DNA from: an uncultured bacterium
GTDB taxonomy: Bacteria; Verrucomicrobiota; Verrucomicrobiia; Verrucomicrobiales; V1-33
Reading direction: 5' to 3'
Length of the DNA: 35,226 nt
Assembly (NCBI GenBank): GCA_903954065.1
Contig: CAJBME010000260.1
Span: forward strand, 1 to 35,226
Below the pieces are notes generated by a model, which saw only the letters and a list, made by a program, of their open reading frames with translations, was not told the origin of the DNA and did no database searches. How positions within the stretch are numbered: the first letter of the stretch is position 1; the number at the start of each line of letters is the position of its first letter. The position numbers and the translations under genes were made by a program. Positions 17,058 through 25,122 of this stretch are shown one piece after another.

Positions 17058-18905
17058 TCAAGGCCGCGTGTCTTTCAGGATCTCCTGCCTTGCCCAGGCG
17101 GGCGGCTCCGCCTCAAAGCTGACCCATTGTTGATCGGACGGGTGAGCGAACGAGATCCGGTAGGCATGGAGGCACATGGGCGGATCATCTGGATGAAGCG
17201 TTTGCGTGGCCCGCGCCGCGGCGTCGGTCTGGCGCGGTCCATACACGGGATCACCGACTACCGGGTGCCCCAAGCACTGGAGATGGAGGCGAATCTGGTT
17301 GGTGCGACCGGTAAAAGGACGCGCCTCAAGGAGAGCCGTGCCATCGCTCAGGCGCGCGATGACTACAAAATCCGTATGCGCCTCCAGCGCCCCGTCCACC
17401 GTCGACCCCACCTCGCGTGACCCGACCGCCGCGGCGCTCGCGGCAATAGGTTGCGCACAATGAAACTGATCGTCCGCCGGATGCCCATGGACGCGCGCCA
17501 AATACAGTTTTTCCACTGTCCGCTGGCCAAACTGCGGCTGCAGGCGGGTGGCCACGGCTCTCGTCCGGCAGACGACCACCACGCCCGACGTATTGGCATC
17601 GAGCCGGTGGGCCGGGCGGGGTCGCTGTGGCGCGTAGACGGCTTCGAGGATATGTTGCAGGGTATTACGATTGAACCGACCACCGGCGTGCATCGGCAGC
17701 GGAGCGGGTTTGTTGAGCACGATGATGGCCTCATCTTCGTGGAGAATGCGAATGGCGGCATTCACTGGCGGCTCGGTCACTTGCTCAAGAAATTGCCGAT
17801 AGCGCTCACCGGCCCGGACCACGCGGTCCGCGGTCACGGGCGCCGGCGGGTTCTCTGGTCCAAACAATTCACGATCCGCCATCATTTTGTCCCACGCCGC
17901 AACCGGCACATGGGCAAAACACTGGGTCAGAAAACCCATGAGCGTCATACCATCGCAGGCGGCCGGGACGGTCATCGGACGAAAGTTGTCGTAGGGCACA
18001 CTGCCGGGCAGCGGCTGCGTCGCCACCCGAATGGCTTCATGCCGACGGGCCACGCGTTCCGCCAATTCTTGGGCCGGTTCGCGATGGCAATGCGGGCAAT
18101 CGACGCCGGGCCGATACATCGGCGATTCTTGATCCTCAGCACTCAATGGAGCTTGGCACTTCCAACAGGTGGTGGTGGGCGTTTCGGCCAGCGCCGGATC
18201 AACACCCGTCCGCTGGTCAAAAACAAAACATTCCCCGTCGTAATGAGCCCCCCCTACTTCTTCGAAATATTTGAGAATCCCGCCGTCCAACTGCCAGACG
18301 TCACGGAATCCCTCGCGCTCCATAAAGGGGCCCGCTTTTTCACACCGAATGCCCCCGGTGCAAAACATGACGACCGGTTGGTCTTTCAGCTCCGGAGGCA
18401 GGGCGGCCACCGCTTTGGGAAATTCCCGGAAATGGGTCAGCGGCGGCGTCAGGGCCCCACGAAACGTGCCCAGTCGCACTTCGTAATCATTGCGAGTGTC
18501 CAACAGGGTAATCGGACGGCCTTCATCAAGCCAACTCTTCAGCTGCGTGGCCGACAGCTTGCGCGACGGCCGACGGGCCGGATCTACCCCCTCCACCCCA
18601 AACGCGATGATTTCTCTTTTTATCCGCACCAACATGCGCCGGAAGGGCTGGGTCGCACTCCAACTCTCCTTGGCCTGCAACTCCGCCAGCCCCGGACAGG
18701 CCCGCAATTCATCCAGGAATTCCCGGGCCGCCGGCTCAAGCCCAGCAATAAAAAGATTAATCCCCTCGTCCGCCAACAACACCGTGCCACGCAACCCCAA
18801 CGCCTGACCACGCGCCCGCAGCCGCTCGCGCAGCGGCTTCAAATCGCCAGTCAACGGAGCAAATTTATAGGCCGCTAAATTAAGATAAGACACGTTGGCC
18901 ATCAC
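17058..18905 (-). CDS. Fusion of TrhO-type tRNA uridine hydroxylase (rhodanese) and RluA-family pseudouridine synthase
   Basis: The 615-residue protein joins two RNA-modification enzymes. Residues 1-300 match the TrhO/YceA (UPF0176) family: an N-terminal acylphosphatase-like part (LLADEGINLFIAG), then a rhodanese domain with the active loop CTGGIRCEKA (Cys182 and Cys188). A four-cysteine zinc-binding tail follows (CWKC 247-250, CPHC 270-273). TrhO makes 5-hydroxyuridine at tRNA position 34. Residues about 318-385 look like an S4-like RNA-binding segment, and 386-615 form an RluA-type catalytic domain with HRLDANTSG (catalytic Asp436) and the late motifs FTGRTNQIRLHL and GHPVVGDPVYG. RluA enzymes make pseudouridine in rRNA or tRNA. 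The frame is continuous and both active sites look intact. The start is Met1 or Met2 (18905 or 18902). The target of the second half is unknown. Confidence 0.9.
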   Translation of the reverse strand: MMANVSYLNLAAYKFAPLTGDLKPLRERLRARGQALGLRGTVLLADEGINLFIAGLEPAAREFLDELRACPGLAELQAKESWSATQPFRRMLVRIKREIIAFGVEGVDPARRPSRKLSATQLKSWLDEGRPITLLDTRNDYEVRLGTFRGALTPPLTHFREFPKAVAALPPELKDQPVVMFCTGGIRCEKAGPFMEREGFRDVWQLDGGILKYFEEVGGAHYDGECFVFDQRTGVDPALAETPTTTCWKCQAPLSAEDQESPMYRPGVDCPHCHREPAQELAERVARRHEAIRVATQPLPGSVPYDNFRPMTVPAACDGMTLMGFLTQCFAHVPVAAWDKMMADRELFGPENPPAPVTADRVVRAGERYRQFLEQVTEPPVNAAIRILHEDEAIIVLNKPAPLPMHAGGRFNRNTLQHILEAVYAPQRPRPAHRLDANTSGVVVVCRTRAVATRLQPQFGQRTVEKLYLARVHGHPADDQFHCAQPIAASAAAVGSREVGSTVDGALEAHTDFVVIARLSDGTALLEARPFTGRTNQIRLHLQCLGHPVVGDPVYGPRQTDAAARATQTLHPDDPPMCLHAYRISFAHPSDQQWVSFEAEPPAWARQEILKDTRP

Positions 18906-18969
18906 TCGCTCGTTTTTTGCAGAAATGCCGTGCGGCCCGCCACTACCGCCGCCGCCCCGGCCCCCAGAC

Positions 18970-19212
18970 TCACAGTCCTTTGCTCCGCAGAAATGGCACT
19001 AATTCGTCGACCCCAAAATCGGCCAATATATCACCATCCCAGTCCATCGTCGGAGCCTTGGATTGGCCCGACAACTCCACCATTTCATCCATGGCTTCAG
19101 GGTCGTCGGAAACGACAACTTTATCATAATCAATGTTTTGATCGTCAAGATAGTCGAGGACTTCCTCGCACCAAGGACAACCTGTTTTGATATAAAGAGT
19201 GGGTGTGATCAT
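18970..19212 (-). CDS. Glutaredoxin family protein
   Basis: This 80-residue thioredoxin-fold protein has the redox motif CPWC at residues 12-15 (YIKTGCPWCEEVLDYL). The cis-proline segment KAPTMDWDGDILADFGVDEL follows. In place of the more usual T-V-P, the cis-Pro motif here reads K-A-P. The length is that of minimal glutaredoxins, and it probably uses glutathione or another thiol to reduce disulfides in the cytoplasm. It lies 64 bp upstream of the TrhO-RluA fusion gene on the same strand, so the two may be co-transcribed. Confidence 0.9.
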   Translation of the reverse strand: MITPTLYIKTGCPWCEEVLDYLDDQNIDYDKVVVSDDPEAMDEMVELSGQSKAPTMDWDGDILADFGVDELVPFLRSKGL

Positions 19213-19252
19213 AGCGTTTAGCGGGTGTGTAGGGTCTCAAACAAGAAGGACA

Positions 19253-19276
19253 GCCCGGAGAAACCTTCATCCGGGC
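19253..19276. repeat. Hairpin in the divergent gap between glutaredoxin and aldo/keto reductase genes
   Basis: GCCCGGA (19253-19259) and TCCGGGC (19270-19276) form a perfect 7-bp stem with a 10-base loop. About 30 bp on, ATCCGG-C-CCGGAT is a second, related palindrome with the same core. The gap from 19213 to 19476 separates divergent genes and holds no open frame of interest. The sites could be a shared operator or leader structures, but nothing in the sequence decides. Confidence 0.35.
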
Positions 19277-19476
19277 CATTTAAACGAGCAAACACAATGA
19301 CGAGCATCCGGCCCGGATCAACTTCCTCCCTCATCAATACCAGAATCACCGCCACCCGCAAATAAAGACCCGCCACAGACCGCCCGGACACCCCCAAAAC
19401 CGCCCCAAACCCGCCCCAGACCGCCGCCGCGCGTCACCCGCTTGCCCTCAGGCTCAGAATCACCCAGAATGCCGGC

Positions 19477-20388
19477 ATGACCCGCCACCGCTTCACTCCG
19501 CACGGCCCTGAATTCTCTCGTCTCGTGCTGGGCACGTGGCGGCTGCTCGCTGACCCCGCGACCTGCTCGCCCGATGGCATTCGCGCATTGTTGCGGACCG
19601 CTCTCGAAGCTGGCATCACGACCATCGATACGGCAGAAATCTACGGTCTGTATCGTGTAGAGGAGGCGCTCGGGGAGGCGCTGCGCGGTGATCCCTCCCT
19701 GCGTTCACGGCTCGAATTCATCACCAAAAGCGGCATTCTCGTCCCCTGCGTGGGGGCACCCGGGCGGCGCACCGCCCATTATAATGCCACCGCCAGCCAG
19801 ATCGTCACCAGCGCGGAAAACTCGCTGCGCCTGCTGGGAGTAGAGGCGCTGGATCTGCTGCTGATTCATCGTCCCGACTGGCTCACCCCCCACGAAGTGA
19901 CCGCCGGGGCGCTCAACCAGCTGCTTCGCGACGGCAAGATCAAAGCCGCCGGGGTCTCAAACTATTCAGCCTCGCAATTTGCCGCCCTGAGCACATTCAT
20001 GGATCGTCCGCTCGTCACCAACCAAGTGGAATTCAGCCCGTTCTGCGTCACGCCCATTCATGATGGCACATTCGATCAAGCCCAACAGCTCGGATTTGCC
20101 CCCATGGCATGGTCCCCACTCGGCGGCGGTCGACTCTTTGACGACCATAATCAAGCCGGCGTGCGCCTCCGCGCCGCCATGACCCAGATGGCGACCCGTT
20201 ATGACGGCGCTACCCCCGATGCCATCACCCACGCCTGGGTGCTCGCCCACCCGGCACGGCCAGTATCGATCCTCGGCACCACCAAGCCGGAACGCGTGCT
20301 TTCCTCAGCTCGCGCCGATACCATCACTCTCGAACATCAAGATTGGTACGCCATCTGGGAAGCCGCTCACGGGCATCAGGTGCCCTGA
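19477..20388 (+). CDS. Aldo/keto reductase
   Basis: This 303-residue NADPH-dependent TIM-barrel oxidoreductase resembles the YdhF type. The catalytic tetrad is visible: Asp51 and Tyr56 in IDTAEIYGLY, Lys84 in FITKSG, and His in LLLIHRPDWLTP. GVSNYSASQF and the cofactor-site region SILGTTKPERV are present near the C-terminus. The physiological substrate cannot be read from the sequence. It is followed after 32 bp by the esterase fusion gene on the same strand, suggesting co-transcription. That hints at a role in handling sugar-derived or acyl-linked carbonyl compounds, which is inference only. Confidence 0.92.
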   Translation: MTRHRFTPHGPEFSRLVLGTWRLLADPATCSPDGIRALLRTALEAGITTIDTAEIYGLYRVEEALGEALRGDPSLRSRLEFITKSGILVPCVGAPGRRTAHYNATASQIVTSAENSLRLLGVEALDLLLIHRPDWLTPHEVTAGALNQLLRDGKIKAAGVSNYSASQFAALSTFMDRPLVTNQVEFSPFCVTPIHDGTFDQAQQLGFAPMAWSPLGGGRLFDDHNQAGVRLRAAMTQMATRYDGATPDAITHAWVLAHPARPVSILGTTKPERVLSSARADTITLEHQDWYAIWEAAHGHQVP

Positions 20389-20420
20389 AAAACACCCCCG
20401 CCCACACCCACTACCCCCTC

Positions 20421-22319
20421 ATGAAACGCCGCGTCGCAGCCCTCCTCATCGCCCTCATCCTCGCTCTGGGAACGGGATCGCCCACCCACGCCGGCGCCCC
20501 TTCTCCACCCAGCCCATGGCCAGCCAAGGAACTGCTGGCCGCGCCACCACCCCATGAATGGGGCACCGCCGACGGATTGGTTCAGGAAGTCTGGTATGAA
20601 GGCGAACCGCTGCAAGGGCGGCCCACCCGCATCTTTGCCTGGCTCGGACGACCCGCAGGCCTGCAACCGGGACAGCGCGTCCCCGGCGTGCTCCTCGTGC
20701 ATGGAGGCGGCGGCCGCGCGTTCAAAGAATGGGCCGCCTATTGGGCGGGCCGCGGTTATGCCGCCCTCGCCATGGATACAGCCGGACAAGGACCCGATGG
20801 AAATCGACATCCCCACGCCGGCCCGGATCAAAGCGATGCCACCAAGTTTCAGGCTTTCGACGATGCCGGCCTGCGGGACATGTGGACCTATCACGCCGTG
20901 GCGGCCATCCTTCGCGGTCACAGTCTTCTGGCTTCCTGCCAGGAGGTGGATGCCGAACGCATTGGCATCACGGGGATTAGCTGGGGCGGATACCTGACCT
21001 GCATCGCGGCCGGGGTCGATCCCGCGCTGAAAGCCGCCGTCCCCGTCTATGGATGCGGGCACCTAGGAGAAAACAGCGTCTGGCGGGACCGCGCACTGGC
21101 CACCCTGACCGCCAGCGCGAGGGATCGATGGTTGCGCTGGTTCGACCCCTCGGTCTGGCTGCCGGGCGCCCGATGCCCGATGCTCTTTCTCAATGGAACC
21201 AAGGACTTTGCCTACCCTCCGGACAGTTACCGTAAAACCTACCAGCTCGTGCCAGCCGCACAACGAACGACAGCGGTCCGGGTCGACCTGCCGCATGGTC
21301 ACATCTGGACATTTGGCGAGGTGGATGCCTTCATGGATCATGCCTTAAAGCCCGGCCCGGGCACTTCCGCTCTGGTCAGACTGGGCGAGACCACGCCAGC
21401 CCACGGAATGGCGACCGCCTCCGTACTGGCCGGCTCCCGACCGGTGTCAGCCACCCTTCATCTCACCAGCGACACGGGAGACTGGACCACTCGCCAATGG
21501 AGCGAAGTTGCGGCAGAAGTGACCCCGGACGCCCTACAAGCCGCCCTCCCACCGCAGCGCCCACTGACGTTTTTCTTCACGGCCACGAACGACCGCGGCC
21601 TGATCACCAGCTCCCCGTACGCAGAAATCGGCACCTCTGACAATTCCGCGTGCCAGCCAGTCGGCAAGCTGGAGGAAGATTTTTACGACTGGTCAGCCCG
21701 GCACGAAGCCGTGCTGAAACTCAAAGAGGTGATCCAACCCGAAATCGTCATGATTGGCGACTCCATCACGCATCTGTGGGGTGGTGAACCCACAGAGCCC
21801 AACGGAAATAAAGGAGCGGATTCATGGAAATCACTCTTCGGAAATCGCCCGGTCCTCAACCTCGGCTTTGGCTGGGACCGAACCCAAAATGTCCTTTGGC
21901 GCATTCAACACGGAGAACTCCAAGGCCTGCACCCGCGATACGCCGTCATCCACATCGGCACCAATAACCTCGCCCATACCACAAACGCCCGCGAAAATAC
22001 CCCCGCCGAAATCGCTGAAGGAATCCGCTCCATCATCGAACACACCAAAGCCCAATGCCCAGGCGTGCGCATTATCCTGATGGCCGTCATGCCCCGCGGC
22101 GAAAAACCCAACGATGTCGGACGCCTCAAGGTGGCCGCCATCAACTCCCTGCTCCCCGCCGTCGCCACCGCCACAGAAGCCACCCTGCTCGACATCACTC
22201 CCCAATTGCTCGAACCAGATGGCTCCCTCTCGCGCGAAACCATGCCCGACTTTCTCCACCCCGGACCCAAAGCTTACGCCCTCTGGGCCGAAGCCGTCCG
22301 CCCGCACCTCCAACCGTAA
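20421..22319 (+). CDS. Exported double esterase: alpha/beta hydrolase fused to SGNH/GDSL hydrolase
   Basis: From ATG 20421 this 632-residue protein begins with a signal peptide (MKRRVAALLIALILALGTGS, then PTHAGA). The first half is an acetylxylan-esterase/cephalosporin-deacetylase-like alpha/beta hydrolase. Its HGGGGR oxyanion region and nucleophile elbow GISWGGY (Ser187) are visible, with the acid in LNGTKDFAYP and the histidine in LPHGHIW. After a beta-rich linker, the second half from about residue 440 is an SGNH hydrolase of the PAF-acetylhydrolase-like group. It has GDSI (Ser448), GTNN (513-516) and DFLHP (Asp610, His613). Both catalytic sets are intact. The likely job is deacetylation of plant or algal polysaccharides outside the cytoplasm. 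The upstream frame extension to 20343 overlaps the preceding gene and is not supported. Confidence 0.9.
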   Translation: MKRRVAALLIALILALGTGSPTHAGAPSPPSPWPAKELLAAPPPHEWGTADGLVQEVWYEGEPLQGRPTRIFAWLGRPAGLQPGQRVPGVLLVHGGGGRAFKEWAAYWAGRGYAALAMDTAGQGPDGNRHPHAGPDQSDATKFQAFDDAGLRDMWTYHAVAAILRGHSLLASCQEVDAERIGITGISWGGYLTCIAAGVDPALKAAVPVYGCGHLGENSVWRDRALATLTASARDRWLRWFDPSVWLPGARCPMLFLNGTKDFAYPPDSYRKTYQLVPAAQRTTAVRVDLPHGHIWTFGEVDAFMDHALKPGPGTSALVRLGETTPAHGMATASVLAGSRPVSATLHLTSDTGDWTTRQWSEVAAEVTPDALQAALPPQRPLTFFFTATNDRGLITSSPYAEIGTSDNSACQPVGKLEEDFYDWSARHEAVLKLKEVIQPEIVMIGDSITHLWGGEPTEPNGNKGADSWKSLFGNRPVLNLGFGWDRTQNVLWRIQHGELQGLHPRYAVIHIGTNNLAHTTNARENTPAEIAEGIRSIIEHTKAQCPGVRIILMAVMPRGEKPNDVGRLKVAAINSLLPAVATATEATLLDITPQLLEPDGSLSRETMPDFLHPGPKAYALWAEAVRPHLQP

Positions 22320-22376
22320 TCCTCAAAAGAAAACTGAGCCACGGCAGGATGGCTGGGGCGCAGGATGGGTGACTAG

Positions 22377-22430
22377 CCACGACCCAAGCCGCAACGGGGC
22401 GCCATGTGAAAGCCCAGGGCATCGCCCTGA
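22377..22430 (-). repeat. Two-hairpin dispersed repeat, copy 3
   Basis: Read on the minus strand, the first hairpin is CTCAGGGC-GAT-GCCCTGGG (22431 to 22413). It pairs fully as RNA if one U-G wobble is allowed. The second is GCCCC-GTT-GCGGC with one mismatch. It aligns without gaps to copy 1 at 48 of 54 positions. It lies between two plus-strand genes, so it is oriented against local transcription; as plus-strand RNA the wobble becomes a C-A mismatch. Confidence 0.7.
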
Positions 22431-22490
22431 GAATTTCCTCGGTGGGGCCAGACCACAGCCGTCACTGACAAATTCTCCTCTCGAGGTATA

Positions 22491-23468
22491 ATGAGGGCCT
22501 TAATTCTTATGAAGCCGCTCATTTTCATTTTTTGTTTTTTGGCCCTGGCTGTTCCCGGGCGCGCGAAGGACGCGCCTGACGTCTTCCGGTCGGAGAATCT
22601 GGACGCGTGGTGCATTGTCCCATTTGATGCGCGTAAAAGAGGTCCAGAAGAACGCGCGCAGATGCTGAAATCGTTGGGGCTGACCAAACTTGCCTACGAT
22701 TACCGGGAGGAACACGTGGCCACCTTCGATGCTGAAGTGGAAGCCATGAAGCGCCACGGCATCGAGTTTACCGCTTGGTGGTTTCCGGGCCTCACCGCCG
22801 AGGGACGTCTCATCCTCGATGTCATCGCCCGGCACGGGATCACTCCACAGCTGTGGATGACCGGCGGCGGAGAAACTCCCGCGGACGACGCCGCCCGGTC
22901 AGCCATGGTCGAGGCGGAGGCCGCCCGGATCCGCCCAGTCGCCATCGCCGCCGCTCCGCTCAGGTGCCAAGTGGCCCTCTATAATCACGGCGGATGGTTC
23001 GGCGAACCCGAAAATCAAATCAGCATCATCGAGCGCCTCCAGCGCGACGGCATCAAGAACGTGGGCCTCGTCTACAATTTCCACCACGGCCATCCCCACC
23101 TCGCCCGCTTTGCCTACATGTGGAAATCCATGATGCCTCACCTGCTCGCCGTTAATCTCAATGGCATGGTCGTGAATGGCGATCAGACCGGACAGAAAAT
23201 CATGACTCTAGGCGAGGGCGATCAGGAACTCGGCATGATGCGGATCATTCGTGATAGCGGCTGGCAGGGGCCCGTCGGCCTCATCGACCACCGGCCCGAA
23301 ACCGATTCCGAAAAAACCCTGCGCGATAACCTGCGCGGCCTGCACTGGCTCCGTCAAGAACTCGCCTCCCCCGGATCTGGCGGTCCGCCACCATTTCCCC
23401 CAAAACCGGAGTCCTCCCCAGCGAAGAACGCCCCGGCCGTGCCCTCGACGCCTCAGAAAGCAGCCTGA
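22491..23468 (+). CDS. Exported TIM-barrel protein, sugar phosphate isomerase/epimerase-like
   Basis: This 325-residue protein starts with a signal peptide (MKPLIFIFCFLALAVPGRAK) and continues as a xylose-isomerase-like TIM barrel. Family segments are KLAYDYREEH, GIEFTAWWFPG, CQVALYNHGGWFGEPENQ, NVGLVYNFHHGH and LLAVNLNGM. The His/Glu/Asn-rich strands probably bind a divalent metal. The C-terminus is a Pro/Ser/Ala-rich tail without obvious fold. ATG 22491 has a GAGG four bases upstream; ATG 22509 would give the cleaner signal peptide. Such exported family members accompany polysaccharide or keto-sugar degradation genes in Verrucomicrobiota and Planctomycetota. Here the nearby DUF1080 and Gfo/Idh genes fit that picture. 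The reaction is not known. Confidence 0.85.
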   Translation: MRALILMKPLIFIFCFLALAVPGRAKDAPDVFRSENLDAWCIVPFDARKRGPEERAQMLKSLGLTKLAYDYREEHVATFDAEVEAMKRHGIEFTAWWFPGLTAEGRLILDVIARHGITPQLWMTGGGETPADDAARSAMVEAEAARIRPVAIAAAPLRCQVALYNHGGWFGEPENQISIIERLQRDGIKNVGLVYNFHHGHPHLARFAYMWKSMMPHLLAVNLNGMVVNGDQTGQKIMTLGEGDQELGMMRIIRDSGWQGPVGLIDHRPETDSEKTLRDNLRGLHWLRQELASPGSGGPPPFPPKPESSPAKNAPAVPSTPQKAA

Positions 23469-23473
23469 GGCCG

Positions 23474-23499
23474 ACCCGGCGGCACCCGGCGGCACCCGG
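23474..23499. repeat. Short 10-bp tandem repeat
   Basis: The decamer ACCCGGCGGC occurs twice in tandem and is followed by a partial third copy (ACCCGG). It lies just after the stop of the TIM-barrel gene, in the 124-bp gap before the FAD oxidoreductase gene. It is probably a replication-slippage product and has no visible function. Confidence 0.7.
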
Positions 23500-23592
23500 A
23501 CACATTTCGCCACCTCCGTGGCCACCGTCAGAGAATCGAGATCATAAGGAAATTCCGCTGACGCATGCCCTCATCTGCATCCATGGTGCGCG

Positions 23593-25029
23593 GTGGCCAC
23601 CACCTACGACGCCATTATCATCGGTTCCGGACCGAACGGACTGGCCGCCGCCATCACGCTGGCGCGCGCCGATTTGTCGGTGCTCGTGATTGAGGCCCGC
23701 GACACCCTCGGAGGCGGCACCCGATCCGCCGAACTCACCCTGCCGGGATTTATCCACGACGTCTGTTCGGCGATTCATCCGCTGGCGTCGTCCTCGCCCT
23801 TTTTCCGCTCCGTACCGCTCGAAAACTTCGGTCTGGAATGGGTGCACCCCGACCTTCCTCTCGCTCACCCGCTCGCGGATCAGCGCGTCGCCGTCATGCA
23901 CCGAAGCGCGGAGGAAACGGCAGCCTCGCTCGGCATTGATGGCCCGGCCTACCAGCGCACCATCGGGGCCCTCGCCGCCCGCGGCGAAGCCCTCTTCGAC
24001 GACCTGCTCGGCCCCCTGCCCTTTCCGCCGCGGCATCCGCTCGCCATGACCCACTTCGGGTACCACGCTTGGCAAAGCGCCTCCGGCTGGGCCCGCCGCA
24101 CGTTTCGCACCCCGGAAGCCCGGGCCCTGTTCGCCGGCAATGCCGCCCACGGCTGGCTGCCACTCGACAACTTATTGACCGCCGCCGTCGGCCTCATGCT
24201 TCACGTCAGTGGTCACCATGCCGGCTGGCCGGTCGCCAAAGGCGGATCGCAAATGATCGCTCAGGCCATGACGGCTTACCTGCAGTCACTCGGCGGCGAG
24301 GTGCGCACCCACTGGGAAATCCGCTCGCTCGCCGAATTGCCGGCCGCCCGAGCCATCCTCTTCGATACCTCACCCCAAGCACTGGCCGCCATCGCCGGCC
24401 CCCGACTGCCCGACAACTACCGCCGCCGCCTGCTCCGCTACCGGCATGGCCCCGCCGCCTACAAAATCGACCTCGCCCTCAATAGTCCCATCCCATGGCA
24501 GGCCGACGCCTGCCGCCGCGCTGGCACCGTCCACCTCGGCGGCACCCTAGGGGAAATTTCCGCCGCCGAAGCAGACATATGGCGCGGCCACCTCCCCGCC
24601 CGACCGTTCACCCTCGTCGGCCAGCAAAGCCTGTGCGACCCCACCCGCGCCCCAGCCGGCTGTCACACCGCTTGGCTCTACGCCCACGTCCCCGCCGGAT
24701 GCACCGAAGATGCCACTACGTTGATGCTCAATCATGTCGAACTCTATGCCCCAGGGTTTCGTGATACCATCATGGCCAGCCACGTCATGCGCCCGCTCGA
24801 TTTCCAAGCCTACAACCCGAACTTCATCGGCGGCGACATCATTGGCGGCGTGCAGGACTGGCGCCAAATGTTTACTCGCCCCGTGGCTCGGTGGAATCCT
24901 TATACCACGCCCGCCCCCGACTTGTTCTTATGCTCCGCCTCCACCCCTCCCGGTGCCGGTGTCCACGGCATGGCCGGATGGCATGCCGCCCAAGCTGCGC
25001 TCGACTCAGTCTTTCACGGCCACTCATAA
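23593..25029 (+). CDS. FAD-dependent oxidoreductase, phytoene desaturase-like
   Basis: This 478-residue flavoprotein belongs to the phytoene dehydrogenase-like (COG1233) group. The N-terminal dinucleotide-binding motif GSGPNGLAAA leads into VLVIEARDTLGGGTRSAEL. The middle holds the AIHPLASSSPFF segment and GHHAGWPVAKGGSQMI, and the C-terminus has the second FAD-binding stretch LFLCSASTPPGAGVHGMAGWHAA. The start is GTG 23593 (V-A-T-T-Y-D); the nearby ATG at 23583 is out of frame. The enzyme is probably cytoplasmic or membrane-associated. Whether it acts on carotenoids or another hydrophobic substrate is not decided by sequence, and no crt genes lie nearby. It follows the TIM-barrel gene by 124 bp. 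Confidence 0.88.
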   Translation: MATTYDAIIIGSGPNGLAAAITLARADLSVLVIEARDTLGGGTRSAELTLPGFIHDVCSAIHPLASSSPFFRSVPLENFGLEWVHPDLPLAHPLADQRVAVMHRSAEETAASLGIDGPAYQRTIGALAARGEALFDDLLGPLPFPPRHPLAMTHFGYHAWQSASGWARRTFRTPEARALFAGNAAHGWLPLDNLLTAAVGLMLHVSGHHAGWPVAKGGSQMIAQAMTAYLQSLGGEVRTHWEIRSLAELPAARAILFDTSPQALAAIAGPRLPDNYRRRLLRYRHGPAAYKIDLALNSPIPWQADACRRAGTVHLGGTLGEISAAEADIWRGHLPARPFTLVGQQSLCDPTRAPAGCHTAWLYAHVPAGCTEDATTLMLNHVELYAPGFRDTIMASHVMRPLDFQAYNPNFIGGDIIGGVQDWRQMFTRPVARWNPYTTPAPDLFLCSASTPPGAGVHGMAGWHAAQAALDSVFHGHS

Positions 25030-25122
25030 CCGGCCACGAACAACCCCGGCCCAAGCGCCGCTAGCCTCCGTGCGAATCCCCCGCGCGAACCCCCCAGCCG
25101 ACCGACGCCCGCCACGCCACGG

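Noticed and set aside
17451..18878. 475-codon plus-strand frame opposite the TrhO-RluA gene
   Set aside because: It is the complement of a gene with clear catalytic motifs, and its own product shows none.
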